Positions 54,867 through 63,837 of a stretch of 64,000 nt of DNA are shown here, piece by piece. The position numbers were made by a program, and so were the translations under genes. Every line of letters begins with the position of its first letter. Positions within the stretch are counted from its first letter, which is position 1. This stretch comes from Hyphomicrobiales bacterium. GTDB taxonomy: Bacteria; Pseudomonadota; Alphaproteobacteria; Rhizobiales; Aestuariivirgaceae. The DNA is taken from assembly GCA_025359265.1 (NCBI GenBank), contig JANYHB010000055.1:21193-85192 (forward strand), written 5' to 3'. The notes under the pieces were generated by a model. The model did not search any database. It worked only from the letters and a program-made list of their open reading frames with translations, and had not been told where the DNA came from.

Positions 54867-55936
54867 ACCATTGCACTCTGCGAAGCTTCTTGCGAATAAC
54901 ACAAATCCAAAATTTTCTGCAGGTCAGCGGCGCGCCGGAAATCGGGCTCCCCATTTTTCTTGGCCAGAACTGCGGAAATAAACTTATGATAATTCGTTGG
55001 CCCTGCTTCGGTTTTCGTCACATCGCGCCAGGCTTGCGTATGCACATCTTCGCCCACGCATTTGCGCAATGTGGTTAGATCGTGATCGTTGGAAAGTTCC
55101 AACGCGCCCTTGGTGCCAAACACATGCAAGCGCAACGTATTGGCATACCCCGTCATGAAACGGCTGGCATGAATGATGCCAAGCGCCCCATTTGAAAATT
55201 CAAGCGTCATCGCGGCTGAATCATTGGCATCCAAAACATATTTGCCAATCTTGTCGTCCGGCGCCTTGTGGAAGGTTTTAAGCTTGGCTTGAACGGATAA
55301 CGGCATCATACCCACGCAGAATGTGGTGAAATCCAAAATGTGAATACCAACATCACCCAGCACACCTTTGGAGCCATGCGCTTCTGACAAACGCCATAGC
55401 CACATATCCTCTTTATCCCAACGACCCCATTGATTGCCCACGAGCCAGCTTTGGCGGTAGCTGGCTTCCACATGGCGAATTTCGCCAAGCTCGCCATCGG
55501 CAACAATCTTCTTGGCGGCATGAAGGGCGGCCACATTACGATAGGTCAAGTTCACCATGTTGATGAGCTTGCTTTTCTCTGCCGTGGTGGCCATTTCATC
55601 AGCAAGCTTGAAATTTTCAGCCAAAGGCTTTTCACAAAACACATGCTTCTTGGCATTCAGCAATTTCATCGTTGTGGGGTAGTGAATGGAATCTGGCGTA
55701 ACATTGGCAGCCGCATCGAATTGGCCCCAGGCAATAGCCTTATCCAAATCAGCGAAATGTTTCTTGATGCCGAATTGCTTGGCAAAGGCTTCAGCGCGGC
55801 CCGGCACCACGTCAACCGTGCCCACCATTTCCACGCGCTGGTCTTGCGCAAAGGCTGTGGCGTGGGTTTTTGCCATGCCGCCCGTGCCCAAAACCAGAAG
55901 GCGAACTTTAGCGGGCGTTTTTTTGAAAAGTGCCAT
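54863..55936 (-). CDS. thuB: Gfo/Idh/MocA oxidoreductase (ThuB)
   Basis: NAD(P)-dependent sugar oxidoreductase of 357 residues with [17 protein letters not shown] for cofactor binding and the family EKP motif in [13 protein letters not shown]. Position and size match ThuB of Sinorhizobium, which with ThuA acts on 3-keto derivatives of trehalose and related disaccharides. It starts at the ThuA stop (TAATG) and its end overlaps the convergent malate synthase gene by four bases. Confidence 0.9.
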   Translation of the reverse strand: MALFKKTPAKVRLLVLGTGGMAKTHATAFAQDQRVEMVGTVDVVPGRAEAFAKQFGIKKHFADLDKAIAWGQFDAAANVTPDSIHYPTTMKLLNAKKHVFCEKPLAENFKLADEMATTAEKSKLINMVNLTYRNVAALHAAKKIVADGELGEIRHVEASYRQSWLVGNQWGRWDKEDMWLWRLSEAHGSKGVLGDVGIHILDFTTFCVGMMPLSVQAKLKTFHKAPDDKIGKYVLDANDSAAMTLEFSNGALGIIHASRFMTGYANTLRLHVFGTKGALELSNDHDLTTLRKCVGEDVHTQAWRDVTKTEAGPTNYHKFISAVLAKKNGEPDFRRAADLQKILDLCYSQEASQSAMV

Positions 55937-56724
55937 TATTTGAAACCCTCTTCGCCAGGGGCATGAAGTGTGGGCCCTTTGACGGTGAGCGGAACTGGCG
56001 CCTTATCATGCGGCACATTGGGTGAAGGGTGAATGCCCTTCCACGGTTTGGCCGGGTTGTAAGCCCAGCGCGCCGCATTGCGGATCACCTGCAGCACTTG
56101 TTTGTTGTGATAGGTGGGGTAAGCCTCATGGCCGGGGCGGAAGTAAAAGATATTGCCCGCACCACGCCGATAGGTAACACCAGAGCGGAACACTTCACCG
56201 CCTTCAAACCATGAAATCATCACGGTTTCCAGAGGCTCTGGAATCGAGAAGGGCTCGCCGTACATTTCCTCATGCTCGATGAAGATCTGTTCGGGCAGGC
56301 CTTCGGCGATGGGATGATTGGGATTGATAATCCAAATTCGTTCGTTCTCGCCAGCTTCGCGCCATTTGAGTGAGCAAGGTGTGCCCATCAGCCTTTTGAA
56401 GATTTTGGAATAGTGGCCAGAGTGCAAAACAATCAGCCCCATGCCTTCATGAACGCGCTTTGCCACGCGCTCTACAATTTCGTCTTTCACCTCGCCATGT
56501 GCCGCGTGGCCCCACCAGATGAGAACGTCAGTTTCGTTCAAACGCTTTTGGCTGAGGCCATGTTCAGCATCGTCATCAAGGCGGGCTTGACCAACAACAA
56601 ATTCCTTACGACCGGTGAAGCTCTTTTTTAAAGCGCCATCCATGCCTTTGGGATAAAGCTTTTTGACAAGAGGGTTGGTTTTCTCGTGGCGATGTTCGTG
56701 CCAGATCAATACGCGAATGGTCAT
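55936..56724 (-). CDS. thuA: ThuA family protein
   Basis: ThuA-fold (class I glutamine-amidotransferase-like) protein of 262 residues: [13 protein letters not shown] at the start, [42 protein letters not shown] and [19 protein letters not shown]. Part of thuEFGKAB and linked in rhizobia to utilisation of trehalose, maltose and sucrose. Fifteen bases downstream of thuK. Confidence 0.92.
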   Translation of the reverse strand: MTIRVLIWHEHRHEKTNPLVKKLYPKGMDGALKKSFTGRKEFVVGQARLDDDAEHGLSQKRLNETDVLIWWGHAAHGEVKDEIVERVAKRVHEGMGLIVLHSGHYSKIFKRLMGTPCSLKWREAGENERIWIINPNHPIAEGLPEQIFIEHEEMYGEPFSIPEPLETVMISWFEGGEVFRSGVTYRRGAGNIFYFRPGHEAYPTYHNKQVLQVIRNAARWAYNPAKPWKGIHPSPNVPHDKAPVPLTVKGPTLHAPGEEGFK

Positions 56725-56739
56725 ATGAGCCTCGTGAAA

Positions 56740-57738
56740 CTAAATAGATTTGCCGTCAACAGCGAAACGATGAACTTTGTCTTTCATCGGTGCCAGTGAT
56801 ACTTTTGCGTCAACACCATGACGGGACGTTCCAGTTTCGCGGATGATGGCGGGCTCTGTCATTCCTAAATCAACGAAGGAATAAGTGTCCGAACCCATTT
56901 TTTCGGCATGGATTACTTTGCCCGGCCAGCCGCCCTTGGCAACGAACTCCAAATGCTCTGAACGAACGCCAATGGAGTTGGCCTTATAGGGTGCAGCAAA
57001 TTTGCCGTTGAGAAAGTTCATCTTGGGCGAACCAATAAAACCAGCCACAAACAGGTTGTTGGGCTTTTCATAAAGTTCAAGCGGGGTTCCCACTTGCTCG
57101 ATATAGCCATCCCGCAACACGCAGATCCGGTCGGCCAATGTCATGGCTTCCACTTGATCATGCGTCACATAAATCATCGTAACGTTATTCATCGAGTGAT
57201 GCAGCTTGGCAATCTCCAGACGGGTGGCTACGCGAAGCGCCGCATCAAGGTTCGACAAAGGCTCGTCAAACAGAAACACCTTCGGGTCACGCACAATGGC
57301 ACGACCGATGGCAACCCGCTGACGCTGGCCACCGGAAAGCTGCTTGGGCAAGCGATCCAGATAAGGCGTGAGCTGCAACATCTCTGCCGCAATACGCACG
57401 CGCTTCTCAACTTCTTCCTTTGTGGCACCGCCCAGCTTGATGCCAAAGGCCATGTTTTGATAAACCGTCATATGGGGATATAGCGCATAGGACTGGAACA
57501 CCATGGCTATGCCGCGATCAGAGGGGGCCAAAGCATTCACCACTTTGCCCTCAAAAGCGATGGTGCCAGAGGTGATGTCTTCCAAACCGGCGATCAGGCG
57601 CAACATGGTGGATTTGCCGCAGCCTGAGGGGCCCACAAAAACCATGAACTCGCCGGACTTGATCTCCAGGTCAACACCCTTGATCACCTTGACTGCGCCG
57701 AATGATTTGGTGACGTTCTTGATTGAGATATTAGCCAT
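56740..57738 (-). CDS. thuK: Trehalose/maltose-type ABC transporter ATP-binding protein
   Basis: MalK-type ATPase of 332 residues: [14 protein letters not shown] (Walker A), [39 protein letters not shown] and a C-terminal regulatory domain with GVRSEHLEF. Third-to-last gene of the thu operon, two bases behind thuG. Closely similar in layout to SmoK at 38 kb. Confidence 0.93.
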   Translation of the reverse strand: MANISIKNVTKSFGAVKVIKGVDLEIKSGEFMVFVGPSGCGKSTMLRLIAGLEDITSGTIAFEGKVVNALAPSDRGIAMVFQSYALYPHMTVYQNMAFGIKLGGATKEEVEKRVRIAAEMLQLTPYLDRLPKQLSGGQRQRVAIGRAIVRDPKVFLFDEPLSNLDAALRVATRLEIAKLHHSMNNVTMIYVTHDQVEAMTLADRICVLRDGYIEQVGTPLELYEKPNNLFVAGFIGSPKMNFLNGKFAAPYKANSIGVRSEHLEFVAKGGWPGKVIHAEKMGSDTYSFVDLGMTEPAIIRETGTSRHGVDAKVSLAPMKDKVHRFAVDGKSI

Positions 57739-57740
57739 TA

Positions 57741-58580
57741 TTAACCCTTCACACCGCCAGCGGTGAGGCCAGCAATAATTTTACGTTGAAATATGAGGAC
57801 AAGAAAAATGAGTGGAACGGTGACGATGACCGATGCGGCCATGATCAGACCCCAAGGGATCTCATGCGCGGTGCTGCCGGAAAGCAGCGCGATGCCCACT
57901 GGCACGGTGCGGTTGGCTTGGCTGGACGCGGTGAAAGTGAGCGCGTAGAGATATTCATTCCACGCGGCAATAAAAGCCAACAGCCCGGTGGTCACCAGCG
58001 CTGGCCACATTAAGGGCAAAAAGATACGCGTAACGATGATCCAAGGTGAAGCGCCATCCACGATCGCTGCTTCTTCCAATTCAATCGGCAAATCACGCAT
58101 GAAGGTGGTGAGCACCCATACCGTGAATGGCAAGGTGAAGATGGTGTAAGAGAAAATCAACGACCAGTCTGTGTTGTAAAGTCCCAGGCTGTTCACTGTT
58201 TCAAACAAGCCGGCCAACACTGCCACTTGCGGGAACATCGAAACAGCCAGAATCGTCATCAACAACAAACCCCGGCCGCGGAAGCGCACGCGCGCCAAGG
58301 CGTAAGAAGCCGTGGTGCCGAGCGTAAGCGCCACAGCAACCGTCCAAGTTGAAACCCAAAGCGAATTCCACAAGTTCTGTAAAAATGAGCCGTTACCGTC
58401 GAACAAAACCTGGCGATAATTTTCCAAAGAAAATGAAGTGGGCCAATAGCTGATGTTGAAAAGGTCAGTACCAGATTTGAAGCTGGTGATGATTGCATAA
58501 TAAAATGGGAAAATTGACTCAATGAGAATGCAAGCCACAAAAACGTAGAACATAAAGTTCCAGAAAGGAGAACGCTTCAT
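57741..58580 (-). CDS. thuG: Trehalose/maltose-type ABC permease ThuG
   Basis: MalG-type permease of 279 residues with six helices and the EAA loop [20 protein letters not shown]. It starts [20 protein letters not shown], with AAAGGAG before the ATG, and its start overlaps the thuF stop (TAATG). Normal length, in contrast to SmoG. Confidence 0.92.
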   Translation of the reverse strand: MKRSPFWNFMFYVFVACILIESIFPFYYAIITSFKSGTDLFNISYWPTSFSLENYRQVLFDGNGSFLQNLWNSLWVSTWTVAVALTLGTTASYALARVRFRGRGLLLMTILAVSMFPQVAVLAGLFETVNSLGLYNTDWSLIFSYTIFTLPFTVWVLTTFMRDLPIELEEAAIVDGASPWIIVTRIFLPLMWPALVTTGLLAFIAAWNEYLYALTFTASSQANRTVPVGIALLSGSTAHEIPWGLIMAASVIVTVPLIFLVLIFQRKIIAGLTAGGVKG

Positions 58581-59539
58581 TAATTGTTCCCTTCCAGATT
58601 AACTCTACCAATTTTGATGTAAGCAATCACTGTGATCAGCAGGATCAGAAACAAGACTGTCGACTCTGCCGAACCATAACCCAGCTTGTCAAAATCAAAC
58701 ATGTTCTCGCGGCTGATCACCGCCATGGTCTTAGTTTGTGATGAATTAGGTGTGAGAATATAGACAAGATCGAAAATGCGCAGCGCGTCTAACATACGGA
58801 AGATCACTGCCACCATGAGAGCAGGACGCACCAACGGCAGAGTGATATTCCAAAATACGCTCAACGGGTGCACGCCGTCAACCTCAGCGGCTTCGTAAAC
58901 ATCACCCGGAATCTGCTGCAAGCCAGCAAGAATGAGCAGCGCCATGAAAGGCAAGGTTTTCCATGTGTCCACCATCACAATGGTGAACATTGAATAATTC
59001 GAATCGGCCGTCCACGCGATTTTTTCGCTAATAATGTGCAAGCGCAGCAAAATATCATTGAAGATACCAAGTTGATCATTCAGCATCCAGCCCCAAATTT
59101 TGGCGGAAACAACGGTTGGAATGGCCCAAGGAATAAGAATCGCGGCACGCACAAAACCGCGGCCCTTGAAATTGGCATTGAGAACCAGCGCAACAGCCAG
59201 GCCCAAAACAGTTTCAAGTGTGACCGAAACGATGCCAAAGCGGAACGTGTTGTAAACGGCATTCCACCAGGCGGGATCAACCAACACGCCAAAATGATGA
59301 ATTGCGCCGCTGTCCATGGTAATGGTTTTGAAATAATTCTTGATGCCATAAAACTGCGCATCGCGGAAATGTCCCAGCGAGGCATCGCTGAATGAAAACC
59401 AGATAGAACGTGAAAGCGGCCAGGCCGCCACAATCAACAGTGTCACGATCATCGGTGTGAGAAACAACCACGCGGAACGTACGCGTCCCGCAAACAACTC
59501 ATTGCGAATGGGAGTTCCATTCTCAGGTACTGAACTCAT
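58580..59539 (-). CDS. thuF: Trehalose/maltose-type ABC permease ThuF
   Basis: MalF-type permease of 319 residues: first helix AWLFLTPMIVTLLIVAAWPL, ILIPWAIPTVVSAKIWGWML, and EAA loop EAAEVDGVHPLSVFWNITLP. First gene after the hairpin behind thuE; GGCGGGGAAA precedes the ATG. Confidence 0.92.
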   Translation of the reverse strand: MSSVPENGTPIRNELFAGRVRSAWLFLTPMIVTLLIVAAWPLSRSIWFSFSDASLGHFRDAQFYGIKNYFKTITMDSGAIHHFGVLVDPAWWNAVYNTFRFGIVSVTLETVLGLAVALVLNANFKGRGFVRAAILIPWAIPTVVSAKIWGWMLNDQLGIFNDILLRLHIISEKIAWTADSNYSMFTIVMVDTWKTLPFMALLILAGLQQIPGDVYEAAEVDGVHPLSVFWNITLPLVRPALMVAVIFRMLDALRIFDLVYILTPNSSQTKTMAVISRENMFDFDKLGYGSAESTVLFLILLITVIAYIKIGRVNLEGNN

Positions 59540-59592
59540 TTTCCCCGCCTCGTTTATGTCGTTTTGTTTGATGTGCAGTCGGCCAAATTATC

Positions 59593-59642
59593 AACCGATA
59601 AAGAAAACCCGCAGGCAGCGAAGGACGACTGCCTGCGAGGTT
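59593..59642 (-). terminator. Terminator-like hairpin behind thuE
   Basis: Minus strand: CGCAGGCAG / CTGCCTGCG is a perfect nine-base stem around a 10-base loop (59637-59610), extended by AACC/GGTT after a small bulge and followed by TTTTCTTTATC. It sits between the thuE stop and thuF, in the same place as the hairpin behind smoE, and likely gives partial termination favouring binding protein. Confidence 0.72.
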
Positions 59643-59655
59643 TCGGGGCTAACTG

Positions 59656-60915
59656 TTATTTCCAGCCATCGCCTTTGAGTTCAGTGAGCTTGGCTTCGAG
59701 ATTGCCGAGGTTATCCTTGGCTGAGCCATTGCCCGACAGCGTGTCGTGAACCGCTGTCCAGAACAAGTTCGAGACTTCGTTATACTTGGTTTTGGTTGGA
59801 GCCGATGGACGTGGCACTGCAGCCAGGAATACGTCCTTCCACTTCACCAGAACAGGCTGTTTAGCCTTCACATCGGCATCGTCATAAACCGAAACAACGG
59901 TTGGCAAGTGAGTCTGCTCAAGTGCATTGGCCTTCTGAATCTTGGCTGAAGCCAGATACAAAATGGCCTTGATGGCTTCAGGTTGATGCTTCGAATATTT
60001 CGACACAGCCAGGTTCCAACCGCCGAGTGTTGCAGCAGAACCGCCACCTTCACCGCCAGCTGGCAATGGAACAACGTCAAACTTGCCCTTCACAGCGCTG
60101 TCGTCCTTGTTGCCAAGAGAGAAAGCATAAGGCCAGTTGCGCATGAACACGGCCTTGCCGGTCTGCCAGACACCACGGCTTTCTTCTTCCTGATAGGCAA
60201 GAACGCCCTTTGGCGAAATCGTGCCAACCCAACCCTTGGCGCGCTCAAGAGCTTCAGCAGCCTTTGGATTGTTGATGGAGATTTTTCCGTCGGCTTCCAC
60301 GATCTGGCCACCGCCATTAGACTTGACCCACTCAAGCGCATCGCAGGTCAGGCCTTCATAGGCATTGCCTTGGAACACAAAGCCCTGCAGGTCAGCATTC
60401 TTTTCGCCGTCGGTAACGGTCTTGGCAGCTTTTGCCATTTCGTCCCAGGTTTTAGGAGCGGCAAGCTTATACTTGTCCAAGAGGTCCTTGCGGTAATAGA
60501 GCGCCGGAGCATCTGTGAACACAGGCAGGGCAACCAGTTTACCATTCACCGTCTGTGATTGGATGATGGATGGGAAGTGATCTTTCACCACGTCTTTAGC
60601 AGCGTCGGTCAAGTCAACCAACTGGTCAGCCAACTGTGGAGCCCAGATCACGTCTGTTTGATAAATGTCGATGTCAGCATTGCCTGCTGCAAGCCAGAGC
60701 TTGTATTGGCCAAACTGGTCGGTTGTGGAAGATGGCATTGGAACCAGCTTCACATTGATGCCGGTTTCCTTCGCAAAGTCAGCGAGCTTGGCTGTGTCGA
60801 AAGCAAGGTCGCCGCCTGTGGCACCAGACACCATGTTCAGGTCAACAGCCATGGCTGACGCAGCCATAAAGCTCATGCCCAACAAAGCTGAGGTGAGAGC
60901 GGTTTTAATTTTCAT
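59656..60915 (-). CDS. thuE: Trehalose/maltose-type ABC substrate-binding protein
   Basis: Family 1 solute-binding protein of 419 residues with a signal peptide (MKIKTALTSALLGMSFMAAS, cleaved near AMAVD). Mature part: LVPMPSSTTDQFGQYKLWLA, DVIWAPQLADQL and FQGNAYEGLTCDALEW match trehalose/maltose-binding ThuE. TCTGGAGGATCCTCT precedes the ATG. First gene of thuEFGKAB, divergent from thuR. Confidence 0.92.
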   Translation of the reverse strand: MKIKTALTSALLGMSFMAASAMAVDLNMVSGATGGDLAFDTAKLADFAKETGINVKLVPMPSSTTDQFGQYKLWLAAGNADIDIYQTDVIWAPQLADQLVDLTDAAKDVVKDHFPSIIQSQTVNGKLVALPVFTDAPALYYRKDLLDKYKLAAPKTWDEMAKAAKTVTDGEKNADLQGFVFQGNAYEGLTCDALEWVKSNGGGQIVEADGKISINNPKAAEALERAKGWVGTISPKGVLAYQEEESRGVWQTGKAVFMRNWPYAFSLGNKDDSAVKGKFDVVPLPAGGEGGGSAATLGGWNLAVSKYSKHQPEAIKAILYLASAKIQKANALEQTHLPTVVSVYDDADVKAKQPVLVKWKDVFLAAVPRPSAPTKTKYNEVSNLFWTAVHDTLSGNGSAKDNLGNLEAKLTELKGDGWK

Positions 60916-60977
60916 AGAGGATCCTCCAGAGGGTTGATAACAGACTCAACGGCAGGAGGTTTGCGACGTAATTGCGA

Positions 60978-60998
60978 ATGTGAGATGAACACTCACAT
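60978..60998. promoter_or_regulatory. Inverted repeat upstream of thuE
   Basis: ATGTGAG and CTCACAT, perfect complements seven bases apart, about 65 bases before the thuE start within the 319-base thuE-thuR intergenic region. Could be an operator, or a hairpin in the leader. Confidence 0.4.
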
Positions 60999-61068
60999 CG
61001 GCCCTCAAGACGGTCCTCCCAGAACCAGCAGCATGATTTTCCACATTTTAAGCTGTGCAGAATTTCCC

Positions 61069-61078
61069 AAACCGCTTT
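61069..61078. promoter_or_regulatory. Possible second LacI-type operator
   Basis: AAACCGCTTT differs at one base from the AAAGCGCTTT-like core of LacI-family operators and lies between thuE and thuR. Confidence 0.3.
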
Positions 61079-61197
61079 GAGGACTGAAAACGTATCACAG
61101 CTTTGCTAAACGTCAAGAACAAACTTGATAATAGAGATAGTTCTTGCGGATTTATAGATTTTCGACCTAGTGTTCGCCGCGCTCTATTGTCATACAT

Positions 61198-61213
61198 TTG
61201 TAAGCGCTTTGGG
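61198..61213. promoter_or_regulatory. LacI-family operator before thuR
   Basis: TTGTAAGCGCTTTGGG contains the palindrome AAGCGCTT (61202-61209), the usual core recognised by LacI/GalR proteins. It lies 25 bases before the thuR start, which suggests autoregulation and control of the divergent thu operon. Confidence 0.6.
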
Positions 61214-61234
61214 AACTAAAGCAAGAATTTCATA

Positions 61235-62257
61235 ATGAATCTCAAACAATTGTCAAAGCAACTAAGCCTGTCTCAAACCACGGTTAGCCGCGCTTTGAAC
61301 GGTTATCCGGAAGTGCGTGAAGCCACGCGCAAAAGAGTGGCCGATGAAGCTGCGCGTTTGGGTTACCGCCCCAACGCCCACGCGCGCCGATTGGCCACTG
61401 GCCGCTCTCATGCCATTGGTTTTGTGTTTCCATCTGACAGATCGGTAATGATTGATCCGCTGTTTTCAGATTTCGTGGCAGGCGCTGCCGAAGTTTATGC
61501 TTTGCAAGGATTTGAAACCCTGCTTCACGCGGGTGGCCATGAAGATGAGATGGCGGTTTATAGACGTTTCGCTGAAGATGGGGCGGTGGATGGCGTCGTG
61601 GTACAAGCGCCCCATGTGAATGACCCCCGGGTGGCACTTCTAAATGACTTGCAAATTCCATACATTGTTCATGGCCGTTTGGACAGCAGCGAGAATGATT
61701 ATAGTTGGCTGGATATCGACAATGGTGGGGCGTTTCAGAAGGCCACGAAACTGCTTACCGACTTAGGCCACACCCGCATCGCGCTTCTGAATGGGCCGGA
61801 AAATCTCACTTACGCGTTGCATCGCCGCAAGGGTTATGAAGCCGCCCTTGCCGAGAGGAATTTGCACGCTGCCACCCCTTATATGTTCAGTGGTGTGCTG
61901 ACCGAGGAAAATGGCTACCGCGAAGCCAAGCGGGTTTTGCAATTACCCAACCGTCCCACGGCCTTGTTGATTTCATCGATGATGATGGTGTCGGGAGCCA
62001 TTCGGGCCTGCAATGAATTGGGGCTGGCGATTGGCAAACAAGTCTCGTTGATCGGCCATGATGACGGCCTGCCATTCATGAATGCCGAAGGCCTGGTGCC
62101 ATCACTAACCACCACCACATCCTCTATCCGCGACGCTGGCAGCCGCGTGGCGGAATTGTTGTTGGAGCGCATTGAATGCCCTGCAAGCCCCCTGGCGGGT
62201 GAATTGTGGAATGTGGATTTGATCGTGCGCGGATCAACCGGGCCCGCGCCGCGTTGA
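61235..62257 (+). CDS. thuR: LacI-family transcriptional regulator ThuR
   Basis: Repressor of 340 residues. The N-terminal helix-turn-helix and hinge are NLKQLSKQLSLSQTTVSRAL and RPNAHARRLATGRS; the sugar-binding domain has IGFVFPSDRS, WLDIDNGGAFQKATKLLTDL (the D..xA..A..L.. LacI pattern) and LIGHDDGLPFMNAEG. It is divergent from thuE with LacI-type sites between them, so it most likely represses thuEFGKAB until disaccharide is present. Confidence 0.92.
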   Translation: MNLKQLSKQLSLSQTTVSRALNGYPEVREATRKRVADEAARLGYRPNAHARRLATGRSHAIGFVFPSDRSVMIDPLFSDFVAGAAEVYALQGFETLLHAGGHEDEMAVYRRFAEDGAVDGVVVQAPHVNDPRVALLNDLQIPYIVHGRLDSSENDYSWLDIDNGGAFQKATKLLTDLGHTRIALLNGPENLTYALHRRKGYEAALAERNLHAATPYMFSGVLTEENGYREAKRVLQLPNRPTALLISSMMMVSGAIRACNELGLAIGKQVSLIGHDDGLPFMNAEGLVPSLTTTTSSIRDAGSRVAELLLERIECPASPLAGELWNVDLIVRGSTGPAPR

Positions 62258-62294
62258 TATTGCAATCAAGTTGCAGCTGCCGCAAAAGCTTCAT

Positions 62295-63638
62295 ATGAAC
62301 CGAAAAATCAACCTTCACCAACTTTCGCAACTTTCGCCTGCGCAACGCCAAAGTCTTTTGACCCGCGTAGAAGGCGATCTTTCAGATTTTGAAACCAAGG
62401 TGAAGCCTATCATCGCAGCTGTGCGCCAAGATGGCGATGTGGCCTTGGCCCGCTTTGCCAATCAATTTGATAAATCGCCCGTCACCGCCGATACACTCAT
62501 GGCCACGCCGCAAGACTATGCCGAGGCCGAACGCACGCTGGCGCCGGATGTGAAAGCGGCGATGGAATTTGCCGCCACCAACATCCGCAAATTTCACCAG
62601 CGCCAAAAGCCTGAAGAAAAATGGATGATGGAAGTTTCGCCCGGGGCCTTTGGCGGAGAACGGTGGAGCGCTATTGCATCTGTGGCTTGCTATGTGCCGC
62701 GCGGCAAGGGCGCATTTCCTTCGGTGGCGATGATGACGTCAATCCCCGCCAAAGTGGCAGGCGTGGGGCGCGTGATCATCATCACACCGCCCGGCCCCAA
62801 TGGCAAAATTGATGACGCCACTTTGGTGGCGGCACGCATGGCGGGCGTGGACGCAGTATACAAAGCCGGCGGTGCGCAAGCCATCGCTGCCGTGGCCTAT
62901 GGCACCAAAACCATTCCGCGCGTAGACAAAGTGGTGGGCCCCGGCAGCCCTTGGGTGGCCGCCGCCAAGCGCCTTGTCTCACACCTGATTGACGTGGGCT
63001 CGCCTGCCGGGCCTTCGGAAGTGATCGTGCTGGCTGATGATTCAGTGCGTGGCGAATTGGCCGCGCTTGATCTGTTGGTGGAAAGTGAGCACGGGCCTGA
63101 TAGCTCGGCCTATCTGGTCACCTGGTCGAAGCGCGTGGCTGCTGAAGCGATGGCGGCTCTGCCAAAGTATTTGGCCAAAATGAGTGCGCAACGTGCAGAA
63201 TTTGCCGCCAGCGTTTTGGGCGGACCGTTGGGCGGCATTGTGCTGGCGCAAGATGAAGATGAAGCCATCCAATTCTGCAATGACTATGCGCCGGAACATT
63301 TGGAAGTGCTGTCGGAAAACCCGCATCGCTATCTCGACAAGCTGAAACATGCGGGCGAAATTCTGCTGGGCAAGCACACGCCCACCACGCTGGGCAATTA
63401 TGTGATCGGCCCCGACCACGTGCTGCCCACCGGCGGCTGGGCCAAAACGGCTTCGGCCTTATCGGTGTTTGATTTCATGAAGCGCACCACGATTGCCGAG
63501 GTGACGGCAGCGGGCTATGCCACACTGGCCAGGCACGCTCATGCGTTAGCCAAATACGAAGGCTTCGACGCCCATGCCAATGCGGTATCGGAAATGCGCG
63601 AGACGTTGCTGGGGAGAAATGACACAGATACGCCCTAG
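62295..63638 (+). CDS. Histidinol-dehydrogenase-like protein with altered zinc ligands
   Basis: HisD-family NAD-dependent dehydrogenase of 447 residues. It keeps YVPRGKGAFPSVAMM, AGVDAVYKAGGAQAIAAVAY, VVGPGSPWVAAAKR, NDYAPEHLEVL (catalytic Glu-His) and the last His ligand in FDAHANAV. By my alignment with E. coli HisD, the zinc ligand Gln259 is Glu (LLVESEHG) and Asp360 is Asn (TLGNYVIGPDHVLP). Other HisD-like enzymes, for example dihydroxypropanesulfonate dehydrogenases, oxidise other alcohols. Its place behind thuR and far from his genes also argues against histidine synthesis. The start is uncertain: ATG at 62295, or TTG at 62271. Confidence 0.83.
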   Translation: MNRKINLHQLSQLSPAQRQSLLTRVEGDLSDFETKVKPIIAAVRQDGDVALARFANQFDKSPVTADTLMATPQDYAEAERTLAPDVKAAMEFAATNIRKFHQRQKPEEKWMMEVSPGAFGGERWSAIASVACYVPRGKGAFPSVAMMTSIPAKVAGVGRVIIITPPGPNGKIDDATLVAARMAGVDAVYKAGGAQAIAAVAYGTKTIPRVDKVVGPGSPWVAAAKRLVSHLIDVGSPAGPSEVIVLADDSVRGELAALDLLVESEHGPDSSAYLVTWSKRVAAEAMAALPKYLAKMSAQRAEFAASVLGGPLGGIVLAQDEDEAIQFCNDYAPEHLEVLSENPHRYLDKLKHAGEILLGKHTPTTLGNYVIGPDHVLPTGGWAKTASALSVFDFMKRTTIAEVTAAGYATLARHAHALAKYEGFDAHANAVSEMRETLLGRNDTDTP

Positions 63639-63682
63639 TTGACTTCGTGGCTTGCGAAATCGGGGGGGCCGAAAGTGGGAAA

Positions 63683-63753
63683 CGCGTGGGGGAACCAGCG
63701 CGAGTGCGGCTTAGTGTAGAGCCGCTATATATGCGTTGGGTTACCCCCACGCG
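63683..63753. other. Long nested hairpin
   Basis: Outer arms CGCGTGGGGGAACC and GGTTACCCCCACGCG pair over 14 bases with one bulged A. An inner set AGCGC/GCGTT (one G-U) and GCGGCT/AGCCGC closes an eight-base loop. No T-run follows, so it is not a simple terminator. It may be a repeat element or structured RNA downstream of the HisD-like gene. No other copy was noticed in this window. Confidence 0.6.
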
Positions 63754-63837
63754 CCAAGACAGGTTTTAATAGCTGCTAGTTGGACGGATCGCGTTTGCTT
63801 TTACCTCTCGCTGAACATTCCACCTTAAGGAACTGGA

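Noticed and set aside
63635..63725. Small minus-strand protein ending PPDFASHEVN
   Set aside because: There is no Met, GTG or TTG start with a ribosome site in the 29-codon open stretch, and it coincides with a strong hairpin. More likely non-coding.
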